Shown: in pieces, positions 1 through 7,803 of the stretch
How positions within the stretch are numbered: position 1 is the first letter of the stretch
Layout of the letters: each line of letters begins with the position of its first letter
NCBI RefSeq assembly: GCF_001591465.1
Contig: NZ_BCUY01000042.1
Location: 1-34,905, forward strand
Direction: 5' to 3'
DNA: 34,905 nucleotides
Source: Cytobacillus firmus NBRC 15306
GTDB lineage: Bacteria; Bacillota; Bacilli; Bacillales; Cytobacillaceae
Position numbers and translations under genes: made by a program
The notes under the pieces: model-generated
Database searches by the model: none
Seen by the model: the letters and a program-made list of their open reading frames with translations, nothing else
Told to the model about the DNA's origin: nothing

Positions 1-856
1 AAAATGTTGGCTGTACCCCTTATTGGGGAAGTAATTTATCAATGATGTTAGGAATCATTCTTGGTGGCTGGTTTTTTAAAGAAAATATGTTTAATTTGCT
101 GATTTTTTTAGTCTTTCTATCAATCCTGACAGCAATTTTAACGACAAAGATGATTACTGAAACTTTAATACTAAATACCAGATTGGGAAAAAACAACATG
201 AATTCAAAGAATGTATTTAAGAGTTATAAGGCAATAATTGGTGATTATCGCTTTATTTTATTTACTTTAGGTGGCATAATGCTAATGTCTATTGAGTTTC
301 AAAGAGATAACTATATTGCTGTACGTCTTACTCAGGATTTCTCTCCCATATCTCTGGTTTCTAATAATATTTCTTTATCTATAGATGGTTTTAGGATGTT
401 AAGTATATTAACTGTTGTAAACATGTTATTTATTATTCTTTTCACTTCAGTAGTTTCGAAATATGTAAATCAATTCCGAGAAAAAAAATGTATATAGGTT
501 TCTTGTTATTTACAATAGGTTACGCAGTATGTTCAATTTCAAACAATCTAATTATACTCTTAACCGCAACGGTTATCCTATCAATCGGAGAGCTACTATA
601 TGTTCCAATACGTCAATCTATACTTAGTGAGATCATAGATGAGAATAAACGAGGGGCATATATGGCATTGAATAGCTTAGTCATCCAATTTGGGAAATTT
701 GTAGCATCCAGTTGTTTGCTCGTTTCTCCTTATTTAAATAAATTTATGATGGGTTCTATAGTCTTAATATTTGGATTATTATCAATCCTATTTACATTAA
801 TAGCAATAAGAAAGAAATGGAGAGATATAAGACATAGAAATCTTAATGCTATGTAA
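1..856 (+). pseudogene. MFS drug-efflux-type transporter, 5'-truncated by window and frameshifted
   Basis: Two consecutive reading frames together read like the second half of a 12-helix major facilitator transporter. The first is open from the window edge through about 497, with hydrophobic helices such as NLLIFLVFLSILTAIL. The second, 488-856, begins in a different frame at MYIGFLLFTIGYAV and contains the motif LYVPIRQSILSEII, typical of MFS helix 10-11. The switch falls on a run of eight A at about 481-488, a classic slippage spot, so this is a frameshift. The first 40 bases are also suspicious: another frame there reads LAVPLIGEVIYQ, so a second indel is possible. The gene starts outside the window. 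Substrate unknown. AT-rich like the next two genes. A sequencing error in the A run cannot be excluded. Confidence 0.7.
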
Positions 857-1020
857 AGAAGGAATCTAATTGGTTTGATCACAGAGTACCTTTACCTCTA
901 ACTTATAGTTTCACTATCTTTTCTTTAATTATAAATGATTAAAATAATTTCCGATTACATATTGCATATATAATTATTTTGATGCATATTTATTATATGA
1001 ATGTTAGAAGGGGATATGAG

Positions 1021-1482
1021 ATGAAGATTTTTAATGCAACTACAGCAGATGTTGCATCGATTTATCAATTAATTAAAGTATATGCTGATAAACAAATAGT
1101 TCTTCCTAGATCCTTATTATCAATTTATCAACATTTACAATGCATGTATGTTGTAAAAGATAAAGATAAGGTAGTAGGAGTAGCAGGATTACATGTATTA
1201 GGGGAGGATTTAGCAGAGGTACGTTCCTTGGTAATAGAACCTGAATATCAACATAAAGGGATAGGACGAATGTTACTCAATCATATTATTACAGAAAGCT
1301 CTAGGCTAGGGGTTGATAGGTTAATATCTTTAACTTATCAAGTAGACTTTTTTATGAAATGTGGATTTGACATTGTCAAAAAAGAAACTCTATCAGAAAA
1401 AGTATGGATTGATTGCATGAATTGTCCCAAATTTAATCAATGCGATGAAGTTGCTATGATTAAATCTCTTACAGAGAAGTAA
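1021..1482 (+). CDS. GNAT N-acetyltransferase, short ArgA-like (probable N-acetylglutamate synthase)
   Basis: This 153-residue protein is a single GNAT domain. The acetyl-CoA binding stretch EYQHKGIGRMLL (Q/R-x-x-G-x-G/A) follows strand 4 VRSLVIEP, and a KCGF motif lies near the C-terminus. The N-terminal KQIVLPRSLLSIYQHL and the Cys-rich end (WIDCMNCPKFNQC) are what I recall from the short Firmicutes/clostridial type of N-acetylglutamate synthase, which makes N-acetylglutamate from glutamate and acetyl-CoA. The start is taken at 1021 because an AAGGGG ribosome site precedes it; the upstream in-frame ATGs lack one. argJ follows 43 bp later, which supports a role in glutamate acetylation. The family call comes from motifs only; other GNAT substrates are possible. 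Codons are AT-rich compared with the trp operon. Confidence 0.75.
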   Translation: MKIFNATTADVASIYQLIKVYADKQIVLPRSLLSIYQHLQCMYVVKDKDKVVGVAGLHVLGEDLAEVRSLVIEPEYQHKGIGRMLLNHIITESSRLGVDRLISLTYQVDFFMKCGFDIVKKETLSEKVWIDCMNCPKFNQCDEVAMIKSLTEK

Positions 1483-1525
1483 AAAAATATAGAAGGTGCA
1501 AAATGATTTAGGAAGGTGTTAGTAT

Positions 1526-2719
1526 ATGAAAATTGAAAGCTTATTAGAAAATAAGAGTTATATTTTAGAAAATATGCCAAAAGGCTTCTATACATCTTCC
1601 AAAAGCCTAGGTATTAAAGATGCAACTCTAGATTTCACTGTAATATTGTCAGCAAAACCTGCAAATGCAGCTGCCATGTTTACACAAAGTAGATTTTGTG
1701 GGGCTCCTATTCCAATAGGAAAGAAGAATGTTGCTAATGGTAAATTGCAGTGTTTTGCAATTAATAGTAAGACTGCAAATGTAGCTACAGGAGATGAAGG
1801 AATTAAAAATGTAATTGAGATAATAGATTTAATTGCTATGGAATTAAATATCTTTCCAGAAGACATCTTGCCTTCGTCAACAGGAGTAATAGGGCATCAA
1901 TTACCAATGAATAAGATTAGGGAAGGAATTAAAAATCTTAAAGGTAATATGGCTGAAGGTGGTTTAGAGAAATCTGCAGAAGCAATTATGACTACTGATA
2001 CTTATCCTAAGTTAAAACTTTGTAAGATTGGTAATGCTACTCTAGTTGGTATAGCCAAAGGGTCGGGAATGATTGAACCAAATATGGCTACAATGCTTGC
2101 CTATTTTGTTACAGATGCAGAAATTCCTTCAAATACACTACAAACAATATTGAAAGAAGCAGTTAACCAATCATTCAATATGGTGAGTGTTGATACTGAT
2201 ACCAGCACAAGTGATACTGTAGCGATTATGGCAAATGGATTAGCTGGAAATGTAGATCTTCAAGAATTTAAAGATTCTTTAACAGCAATGAGTATAGATT
2301 TGGCCAAGGAGATTGCTCGTGATGGCGAAGGTGCAACAAAACTGCTTGAGGTCACTGTAGACGGAGCTTCTAGCTTTTTGCAAGCTAAGAAAATTGGTAA
2401 AAGTATTGTGAATTCTCCACTTGTTAAAACGGCTGTTTTTGGTAAAGACCCCAACTGGGGACGTATAGCAATGGCAATTGGAAAATGTGAAGATGAGGTA
2501 GATGTTGATCCAGAAAAGATTTCTATTTATTTTGGTAATACTTTAATCTATAAAGAAAAGCCAATAAATGACGACAACTTAATTAAAATTCAAAATTATC
2601 TTGAGAACCCTGAAATAAAAATAAGAGTGTCTCTAGGACTAGGAACACAAGAAGCTACCGTTTGGGGGTGTGATTTATCTTACGATTATGTTAGAATTAA
2701 TGGGGAATATACTACGTAA
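1526..2719 (+). CDS. argJ: Glutamate N-acetyltransferase / bifunctional ornithine acetyltransferase ArgJ
   Basis: This 397-residue protein has full family length. ArgJ transfers the acetyl group from N-acetylornithine to glutamate (and in bifunctional forms from acetyl-CoA), the recycling step of arginine synthesis in the cytoplasm. The precursor cleaves itself before a nucleophilic threonine in the motif KGSGMIxPNMATMLA. Here this reads KGSGMIEPNMATMLA with the nucleophile at Thr189, so the enzyme looks intact. The C-terminal signature FGKDPNWGRI is also present. A good ribosome site (GGAAGGTG) precedes the ATG. It is the second gene of a two-gene unit with the ArgA-like GNAT. No other arg gene is nearby, so this may be an additional copy acquired with the AT-rich island. 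It lies between a broken transporter and a recombinase. Confidence 0.95.
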   Translation: MKIESLLENKSYILENMPKGFYTSSKSLGIKDATLDFTVILSAKPANAAAMFTQSRFCGAPIPIGKKNVANGKLQCFAINSKTANVATGDEGIKNVIEIIDLIAMELNIFPEDILPSSTGVIGHQLPMNKIREGIKNLKGNMAEGGLEKSAEAIMTTDTYPKLKLCKIGNATLVGIAKGSGMIEPNMATMLAYFVTDAEIPSNTLQTILKEAVNQSFNMVSVDTDTSTSDTVAIMANGLAGNVDLQEFKDSLTAMSIDLAKEIARDGEGATKLLEVTVDGASSFLQAKKIGKSIVNSPLVKTAVFGKDPNWGRIAMAIGKCEDEVDVDPEKISIYFGNTLIYKEKPINDDNLIKIQNYLENPEIKIRVSLGLGTQEATVWGCDLSYDYVRINGEYTT

Positions 2720-2761
2720 TTGAGATTTTTGTGTTACTTCAAATTCCATAAAATGTATTAT

Positions 2762-2782
2762 AAGATGCATATTTTGCATCTT
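2762..2782. other. Perfect hairpin downstream of argJ
   Basis: AAGATGCA and TGCATCTT form an 8-bp perfect inverted repeat around a 5-nt loop, 43 bp after the argJ stop. No T-run follows, so it is not a canonical terminator. It may be an mRNA 3' end or a protein site. Confidence 0.5.
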
Positions 2783-2915
2783 GTAATGATTACCAAGTTT
2801 TTAATAGTCAATTATCTTGTACAATTATATGGTGCGTTTGCTGAACAATGAGCAGTCGTTTTTATACTAGGCGGATCCGAATAGTTTTATAAATGATTGG
2901 ATGTAAATAATTAAG

Positions 2916-2955
2916 AAACCCAGCTAATCTTCTCATGTAAGGTAGCTGGGTTTTT
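2916..2955 (+). terminator. Rho-independent terminator
   Basis: An 11-bp perfect stem, AAACCCAGCTA paired with TAGCTGGGTTT, has a 16-nt loop and ends in TTTTT. It is about 200 bp beyond argJ and probably ends that transcript. Confidence 0.85.
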
Positions 2956-3030
2956 AAAGTTGGATTTTGATTCCCTAATATCCAAAATAAAGGGAATTCT
3001 TCAGAACCCGTTATAGAGTGAATGTTAGGA

Positions 3031-3067
3031 TGCTATTCCCCTTTTTCGGGGGATGGGCAAAAACATC
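3031..3067. repeat. 37-bp direct repeat, left copy
   Basis: This block is repeated at 5111-5147 with 35 of 37 bases identical and exactly 2080 bp apart. The differences are G3056/T5136 and T3066/C5146. It contains a small imperfect palindrome, ATTCCCC-TTTTTC-GGGGGAT. The two copies bracket the recombinase, the EmrB fragment and the DUF1772 gene. They could be the ends of an integrated segment or relics of one insertion element. I cannot match the repeat to a known IS end. Confidence 0.85.
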
Positions 3068-3209
3068 TATTATCGACCTTTTATAAATTACCAGACTTTA
3101 TTTTAGATTAACACAACAAACGTTTTATTAAATCTCCTACACAACATTTGTTGCTTTAAATCTAGGCTTAGCTTGGGGAGTATGTCAAAAAGTTGGTGCT
3201 AACTCTAGA

Positions 3210-3292
3210 CTTATCAAATGAGTACACCCTATTGATAAGATACGGACTCCTTGATAATATTAACTTGATAGACTCTCAATAACACCTATCAA
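3210..3292. promoter_or_regulatory. Candidate recombinase binding (res/crossover-like) site
   Basis: CTTATCAA (3210-3217) and TTGATAAG (3232-3239) form a perfect 8-bp inverted repeat spanning 30 bp, about the size of a resolvase dimer site. Further TTGATA or TATCAA half-sites lie at 3251, 3265 and 3287. They immediately precede the serine recombinase gene, as res sites do in Tn3/Tn552-type resolvases, where the same sites also repress the resolvase promoter. The assignment is inferred from arrangement only. Confidence 0.5.
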
Positions 3293-3318
3293 AAATATAT
3301 ATTAAAAGAGGACGAAAT

Positions 3319-3894
3319 ATGATCTATGGATACGCCCGTGTAAGTACACAAGACCAAAATCTTGATACCCAAATAGAACAACTCACAAAATTTGGAGTAG
3401 ATCAAATTGTGAAGGAGAAAATCAGTGGTGTCTCTAAACAGAAGCAACAATTGGACGAACTTCTTTCCAAAATTGCTACTGGTGATACCTTAGTTGTGAC
3501 TCGAATGGATCGTCTTGGTCGAAACACTGTTCAGTTGCTGCAGCTAGTTGAACAGCTTCGTGAAAGGAACATCCATCTTGTTATACTTAATTTGGGAATT
3601 GATACAAGAACACCTACTGGTAAATTCTTTTTAACTGTAATGGCAGCATTTAGTGAGCTAGATCGAGAAATGATTAAAGAGAAGCAACGTTCAGGGATTA
3701 AATTGGCCAAGCAAAAGGGCAAATATCGAGGAAGAGTAAAAAAATATACGGATAAACATCCGGGAATGAACCACGCAATTGAATTACGAAATACAACAGA
3801 TAAAACGGTAAAGGAGATATGTGCCATTACAAAGGTTAGTCAGGCAGCGTTTTATCGCAAGCTAAAGGAAATGGAGGAAAAAGAGGGGATGTAA
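3319..3894 (+). CDS. Small serine recombinase (resolvase/invertase family)
   Basis: This 191-residue protein is of normal length for the resolvase/invertase family. The catalytic serine is Ser9 in YARVSTQDQNLDTQ. Further family motifs are VTRMDRLGRN (active-site arginines), the FLTVMAAFSELDREMI helix, and a C-terminal helix-turn-helix around VKEICAITKVSQAAFYRKL. Such enzymes bind short inverted sites as dimers and resolve cointegrates or invert segments by a phosphoserine intermediate. A cluster of likely binding sites lies just upstream. No transposase is seen nearby, so it is either a stand-alone plasmid-type recombinase or the remainder of a larger transposon. The ATG at 3319 follows AGAGG and is the only sensible start. 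Confidence 0.93.
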   Translation: MIYGYARVSTQDQNLDTQIEQLTKFGVDQIVKEKISGVSKQKQQLDELLSKIATGDTLVVTRMDRLGRNTVQLLQLVEQLRERNIHLVILNLGIDTRTPTGKFFLTVMAAFSELDREMIKEKQRSGIKLAKQKGKYRGRVKKYTDKHPGMNHAIELRNTTDKTVKEICAITKVSQAAFYRKLKEMEEKEGM

Positions 3895-3916
3895 TATAAT
3901 GTAAATTATTTCCTGT

Positions 3917-4168
3917 GTGGCCCCTCAATCCTCGAATCGTTTCCGTACCCCTAATACGATCCGTATGGTGGGTGGTTCTATTGGGACAGTAGTCATTATT
4001 TCGGTTATGAGTACATTTACTAAATCATCCAATTATATAGATCCTGCAAATGCACTGTTAGAGGGGATACATGCAGCCTTTATTATTGCGGGAATGATGG
4101 TACTAGTCGGGTTACTCATTTCTCTTTCTTTAAATAAAAAATCAAAGCAAAGACAAATGGCACAATAA
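3917..4168 (+). pseudogene. C-terminal fragment of EmrB/QacA-type (DHA2) MFS transporter
   Basis: About 75 residues match the end of 14-helix DHA2 drug exporters. The part NTIRMVGGSIGTVVIISVMS corresponds to the conserved NTxRQVGGSxGTA region before helix 13. A last helix (AFIIAGMMVLVGLLISLSL) and a short basic tail follow. The first ~10 codons do not fit the family, and a stop lies just upstream at 3902, so the gene is cut off at about 3945. The cut point is roughly 50 bp after the recombinase stop, suggesting that the recombinase-containing piece joined here and removed the front of the gene. Not expected to be functional. Confidence 0.75.
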
Positions 4169-4305
4169 AGTAACTGTATGATGGAGATTAGAATGGTTTA
4201 GGTGCCCATTTAGCAAAGTAAGAATAGAAAAAAACTTTAATTTCATTTGATCAATCGCATTTTATCGTTTTGTAATTATTTTATATATAGGAGATGTGAA
4301 AACAC

Positions 4306-5013
4306 ATGAATGGATTATATACAGTATTTCGTGCGGTCCTTGCCTTAGTCATTATCTGCGTATTGCTGATTCCGTCGATAGCTCTTGCTGTTTCGGAGAA
4401 TGTAACCTACATCGAGATTGATGATAACTATTCAAAACAAATCAGCGTTCCTGAAACGGCCACGCTAAAGGCCAATGCCTTGAGTGAAGGATTGGATAGC
4501 AAACAGGATGTTCAGGAAAAGGATACTTGGTCATCCATCTTTAGCATCTTGGCGTTTCTCGCTGTATTAACAACAAGTCTTGTTGCAGGAATCGTCCTTG
4601 CATACTCTAACTCAGTCATGCCTGGTTTGCGTAAGGCGGATGATCGTACCTTCGTTTTATCCATTAGGCACCTTAACTCATCAGTGGCTAACCCGCTGTT
4701 TCTCATCATTTCAAATGGTGCTCTTTTAGCACAAATCGGTTTTGTTGTATTAGCCGTTTACTTACAGCAATTTGATAAAGTCGTTTTAGGATCAATCGCA
4801 TTGATCGGTTATGTCGCCACTCTACTGATTACTTTCATAGGAAACCTGCCGCTGAATAGAGCGATCATCTCAGCTGAACTACCCGCAAGAGAGTCTGGAT
4901 GGAATGAACTCAGAGTCCGATTTGAATCCCGTTGGACATTGCTGAACCACTCACGTACCTTAATGTGCATTTTGAGTGTGTCTGTACTATTAGTAGCGTT
5001 ACTCATTAATTAG
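4306..5013 (+). CDS. DUF1772 membrane protein with extra N-terminal extracytoplasmic region
   Basis: This 235-residue protein has a likely signal peptide or anchor at residues 8-29 ending in IALA. A polar stretch of about 45 residues, presumably outside the membrane, follows, and then a four-helix C-terminal domain. That domain carries the DUF1772 (anthrone-oxygenase-like) signature: GIVLAYSNSVMPGLRKAD, then FVLSIRHLNSSVANPLF, and later GNLPLNRAI. The biochemical role of DUF1772 proteins in bacteria is unclear. Most are about 150 residues, so the first 75 residues are an addition. A ribosome site (AGGAG) precedes the ATG. The gene is alone between the EmrB fragment and the right copy of the direct repeat. 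Confidence 0.75.
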   Translation: MNGLYTVFRAVLALVIICVLLIPSIALAVSENVTYIEIDDNYSKQISVPETATLKANALSEGLDSKQDVQEKDTWSSIFSILAFLAVLTTSLVAGIVLAYSNSVMPGLRKADDRTFVLSIRHLNSSVANPLFLIISNGALLAQIGFVVLAVYLQQFDKVVLGSIALIGYVATLLITFIGNLPLNRAIISAELPARESGWNELRVRFESRWTLLNHSRTLMCILSVSVLLVALLIN

Positions 5014-5110
5014 TAGCAACAATCAACCCATATCGCATGTAGGTTATCGATACGATTAAGATACAAAGCTCTACTACCTAATGGTGCCTAAATTATTGTG
5101 AGGGGTTACA

Positions 5111-5147
5111 TGCTATTCCCCTTTTTCGGGGGATGTGCAAAAACACC
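5111..5147. repeat. 37-bp direct repeat, right copy
   Basis: This is the second copy of the repeat at 3031-3067. It ends a few bases before the first recognisable FruA codon, and its ATG-TGC-AAA-AAC-ACC reads in frame into FruA. The repeat therefore marks the breakpoint that removed the front of fruA. Confidence 0.85.
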
Positions 5148-6547
5148 CAAAATATAGCAGACAGCAAACGATTTGTTGTGGCTGTAACAGCTTGCCCAAC
5201 AGGAATTGCCCATACTTATATGGCAGCCGATTCACTAAAGGCTAAGGCAGCTGAAATGGGCGTTGATATTAAGGTTGAAACCAATGGCTCAAGCGGTGCT
5301 AAAAACGTTCTGACACCAGAGGAAATCGCGAATGCAGCAGCAATTATCGTTGCAGCAGATACCAAGGTTGAAATGGAGCGATTCAGCGGGAAGCATGTCC
5401 TTGAAACAGCAGTTGCTGATGGCATCCGGAAACCTCAGGAGCTTATTGAGAAAGCACTAAAGCAGGATGCTCCTGTATACAAGGGCGGAAGTGCGGACAG
5501 CAGCAGATCCGCTGGGAATCAAAAAGAACAAAAAGCCGGAATTTATAAGCATTTAATGAATGGCGTATCCAACATGCTTCCATTTGTTGTGGGCGGCGGA
5601 ATTCTGATTGCCATTTCCTTTATGTTCGGATATAAAGCAGCAGATCCTAATGATCCTTCATACCATCCTATAGCTGAAGCACTAATGACCATTGGCGGGG
5701 GGAATGCATTTGGATTAATCGTTCCAATCCTTGCAGCGTTCATTGCCATGAGTATTGCGGACCGTCCCGGCTTTGCTGCAGGTGCAGTCGGCGGAATGCT
5801 GGCAGCATCTGGAGGCGCCGGCTTCCTTGGCGGCATTATTGCAGGCTTCCTTGCTGGTTATGTAGTAGTGGGGTTAAAGTAAGCTTTTGCTGGCCTGCCT
5901 TCATCTCTTGAAGGAATTAAAACGATTTTGCTCTATCCGCTCTTTGGAATCGCTGTTACAGGATTGCTGATGCTTTATGTTGTCAACAAACCAGTTGGCG
6001 CATTAAATACGGCTATTACCGAGTGGCTTTCAGGCCTCGGCACTGGAAATGCTGTCCTGCTGGGGGCGGTGCTGGGACTGATGATGGCATTTGATATGGG
6101 CGGCCCGGTTAATAAATCGGCATACGTATTTGGTACGGGGCTGCTTGCAAATGGAGTATATGAACCAATGGCAGCGATCATGGCGGCAGGTATGGTTCCC
6201 CTCTTGCGATCGCGCTTGCCACTACTTTATTTAAGAATAGATTTACTAAACAGGAACAGGATGCAGGAAAAGCAAACTACATTATGGGATTTTCGTTCAT
6301 TACAGAAGGTGCAATCCCATTCGCAGCAGCAGATCCATTGCGTGTCATCCCTTCCATCATGGCAGGATCAGCCGTGGCAGGTGCCATCTCAATGATGGCT
6401 GGAATCGGATTAAGGGCACCGCATGGGGGAGTCTTTGTCGTCCCTCTAGTCGATGGACCATGGGGAATTTACCTTGCAGGGATAATAGCAGGTGCTCTTT
6501 TGTCCGCTGTCCTTATTGGATTCCTGAAAAAGCCTATAAATAAATAA
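5133..6547 (+). pseudogene. fruA: Fructose-specific PTS component FruA (IIBC remnant; IIA missing, stop codon and frameshift)
   Basis: The IIB domain is recognisable from KRFVVAVTACPTGIAHTY, with the phosphorylated cysteine in ACPTG. The IIC membrane domain follows: [49 protein letters not shown], and [17 protein letters not shown]. FruA takes up fructose and phosphorylates it. Three lesions are visible. The usual N-terminal IIA domain is gone, with the 37-bp repeat at the junction. An in-frame TAA at 5880-5882 replaces a codon in GLK-x-AFAGLP. One base is missing in the C-run near 6198-6201, after which the frame moves to the one ending at 6547. No fruR or fruK precedes it, so the original operon was cut. 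Clearly non-functional as full FruA. Confidence 0.93.
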
Positions 6548-6557
6548 TGTATGAACC

Positions 6558-6590
6558 AAAGCCGGTACTCGATGTACCGGCTTTACTTTT
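6558..6590 (+). terminator. Rho-independent terminator after fruA remnant
   Basis: AAAGCCGGTAC and GTACCGGCTTT form a perfect 11-bp stem with a 5-nt loop, followed by ACTTTTTG. It lies 10 bp past the fruA stop and is probably the original operon terminator. Confidence 0.85.
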
Positions 6591-6644
6591 TGAAAAATCC
6601 TTTTAAAATATATTGAAAAAACTGAAAATAAATGCTTTAATTTA

Positions 6645-6700
6645 AATAAACTCATTAGTCTATATATTTTTTTGATAATAAATAAACTAACCAGTCTATT
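6645..6700. promoter_or_regulatory. Pair of TetR-like operator repeats
   Basis: AATAAACTCATTAGTCTATA (6645-6664) and AATAAACTAACCAGTCTATT (6681-6700) are direct copies spaced 36 bp apart. The core AAACTnAnYAGTCT resembles operators of TetR-family repressors that control exporters. Similar words occur at 10230-10280. No TetR gene is in the window, so the regulator is inferred. Confidence 0.45.
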
Positions 6701-6739
6701 TAAGATGGGGGTGTAAAAACATGGCCATTATCATTGTAA

Positions 6740-6961
6740 TTAAAAGAGGGAACAAACCTAAATAATCAGCTAAAGTACAATAATGAATATGACTATGAAA
6801 AATTAACGGAAAGCATTCTTGGCCATCTGTTCCTGGATGGGGATGATTCCATTGATTTCACTGCAGTTAATATTTATGTTTCCGATCCCGTCTCAAAAGC
6901 TTTACTTAAAATGGGATTCGAAAAAAAGATTGGCCAGGTAATGATGGAAAAGCCGCTATAG
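6740..6961 (+). pseudogene. Remnant resembling C-terminal part of a GNAT acetyltransferase
   Basis: An open stretch without a proper start encodes about 73 residues ending in VNIYVSDPVSKALLKMGF, then EKKIGQVMMEKPL. The pattern of strand, SDPVSKALLKMGF and a final strand is that of the end of GNAT domains (xNxxAxxLYxKxGF). The acetyl-CoA motif is absent. A start with ribosome site at 6721 is in another frame and stops after 14 codons, so a frameshift may separate the two. The match is weak. Confidence 0.35.
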
Positions 6962-7094
6962 TATTCCTGCTTTTCAATTTCCCCCTTTCTCTCAAAAACT
7001 AAGTTGCCGAACGAAAATTGACGTTAGTGCTTAGGCATAATTTCAGCTGGTTACTGATATGTTTTTATGAGTAAGCTTGAAAGGGGAGATACAC

Positions 7095-7230
7095 TTGGCT
7101 GCTGGATTTGAAAGTGCAGCAAAATTTCTTCGGACTAATTTGAATCATTCCCCGCCCTGCAAAAGTTTAACAGCGTTGTTACGCTCGAAATGTCATTGTT
7201 TATGATCCGGGCAAGCCAAGGCTTAAAGAA
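7095..7230 (+). pseudogene. Possible remnant of an unknown gene in two frames
   Basis: AAGGGGAGA precedes a TTG at 7095 that opens LAAGFESAAKFLRTN. In another frame the sequence continues as ESFPALQKFNSVVTLEMSLF and then MIRASQGLKNN. The join looks like a frameshifted small protein, but I do not recognise the family and chance cannot be excluded. Confidence 0.2.
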
Positions 7231-7244
7231 TAATTTCAAAACAG

Positions 7245-7267
7245 CTGCCATTTTCGGCAGTTTTTTT
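7245..7267 (+). terminator. Short terminator-like hairpin
   Basis: CTGCC and GGCAG pair around ATTTTC, followed by seven T. The stem is only 5 bp but the T-run is good. Confidence 0.5.
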
Positions 7268-7324
7268 GCATTCAGAACATGAATCTAAGTTTTCCGGGTA
7301 AAGGAATATAAAAAGGCTGATATC

Positions 7325-7579
7325 ATGAAACTGACAAAATGGAGTTATATGAGGAGAAATCAGGTAAAGGGGTTCTTTGACTGTTTTCCTGAAGCAAACA
7401 TTATTTTTAAAAGAATAAAAAATTATTATTTTATCCATAGCGTGGAATGGGGAGGGAATCCTCAGGTAATTGCTGAGCAGCAGCTGGAGGAAATGGAGTA
7501 TTTGCTAAATCAGGAGATGGGTTTTCTTCATGGATATCTTCAAAGGAAATCTGCAGATAAAAAGGAGAGTGAAATTTGA
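7325..7579 (+). CDS. Small hypothetical protein
   Basis: This 84-residue soluble protein starts MKLTKWSYMRRNQVKGFF and is mixed alpha/beta in appearance with a charged C-terminus (KSADKKESEI). It has no membrane helix, signal or metal motif. AAAGG sits 9 bases before the ATG. I do not recognise the family. It stands alone between decayed sequence and the type I toxin locus. Confidence 0.55.
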   Translation: MKLTKWSYMRRNQVKGFFDCFPEANIIFKRIKNYYFIHSVEWGGNPQVIAEQQLEEMEYLLNQEMGFLHGYLQRKSADKKESEI

Positions 7580-7623
7580 AAAAATAGGAAAGAAGAATCA
7601 ATTTATTTAAAATAGAACACACG

Positions 7624-7654
7624 TTCGACTAAATGGGCAGGGATGTGTTATAAT
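7624..7654 (+). promoter_or_regulatory. Promoter of the holin-like toxin mRNA
   Basis: An extended -10, TGTTATAAT (TATAAT at 7649-7654), is present with a weak -35 TTCGAC at 7624 (spacing 19). Transcription would begin near 7661 and give an mRNA of about 260 nt up to the terminator at 7919. Confidence 0.6.
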
Positions 7655-7719
7655 AGAGAAGCAATGGGAGTTTCTCAAGGGTGGTCGGCTAGCCCCGTAT
7701 TGAAAGGGGGTGATGCCTT

Positions 7720-7803
7720 TTGACAGTTTTCGAATCGATCATGATGATGATTTCTTTTTCCAGTCTGATCATTGCTGTCATGACTTTTAACCATAAAAAA
7801 TAG
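7720..7803 (+). CDS. Putative holin-like toxin, type I toxin-antitoxin (TxpA/BsrG-like)
   Basis: This 27-residue peptide begins L(M)TVFESIMMMISF and is followed by a single hydrophobic helix and the basic end NHKK. It matches the pattern of the putative holin-like toxin family (M-T-V-x-E-x-x-x-x-M-I-x-F), small membrane-depolarising peptides of Firmicutes. The start is the TTG at 7720, behind a very strong site GGGGGTGAT (7706-7714). CCCC at 7693-7696 can pair with GGGG of that site. The mRNA 5' end GGTCGGC (7683-7689) can also pair with GCCGATC at 7851-7857. Both hide the ribosome site or stabilise the mRNA, as known for several type I toxin mRNAs. An antisense RNA probably overlaps the 3' end. 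Confidence 0.8.
   Translation: MTVFESIMMMISFSSLIIAVMTFNHKK

Larger units (their letters stand above)
2720..3318. other. Intergenic region between argJ and recombinase
   Basis: I see no convincing gene in these 600 bases. They hold a perfect 8-bp hairpin just after argJ, a rho-independent terminator, the first copy of the 37-bp direct repeat, a short inverted ATTCCCT/AGGGAAT pair near 2970-3000, and the cluster of TTGATA-type half-sites in front of the recombinase. Each main element is listed separately. Confidence 0.6.
6548..7324. other. Decayed intergenic region
   Basis: There is no intact gene across about 775 bases. Besides the terminator, it contains two operator-like direct repeats, a C-terminal GNAT-like remnant, a possible two-frame remnant at 7095-7230 and a short terminator-like hairpin at 7245. 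An ATG at 6721 opens only 14 codons. Confidence 0.6.

Noticed and set aside
961-1005. ArgR-like box before the ArgA-like gene
   Set aside because: TGCAT and ATGCA words occur in AT-rich sequence but not with the spacing of an ARG box.
4193-5092. Approximate inverted words TTTAGGTGCCCATT and TAATGGTGCCTAAA around the DUF1772 gene
   Set aside because: Several mismatches and no matching boundaries; likely chance, and weaker than the 37-bp repeat.
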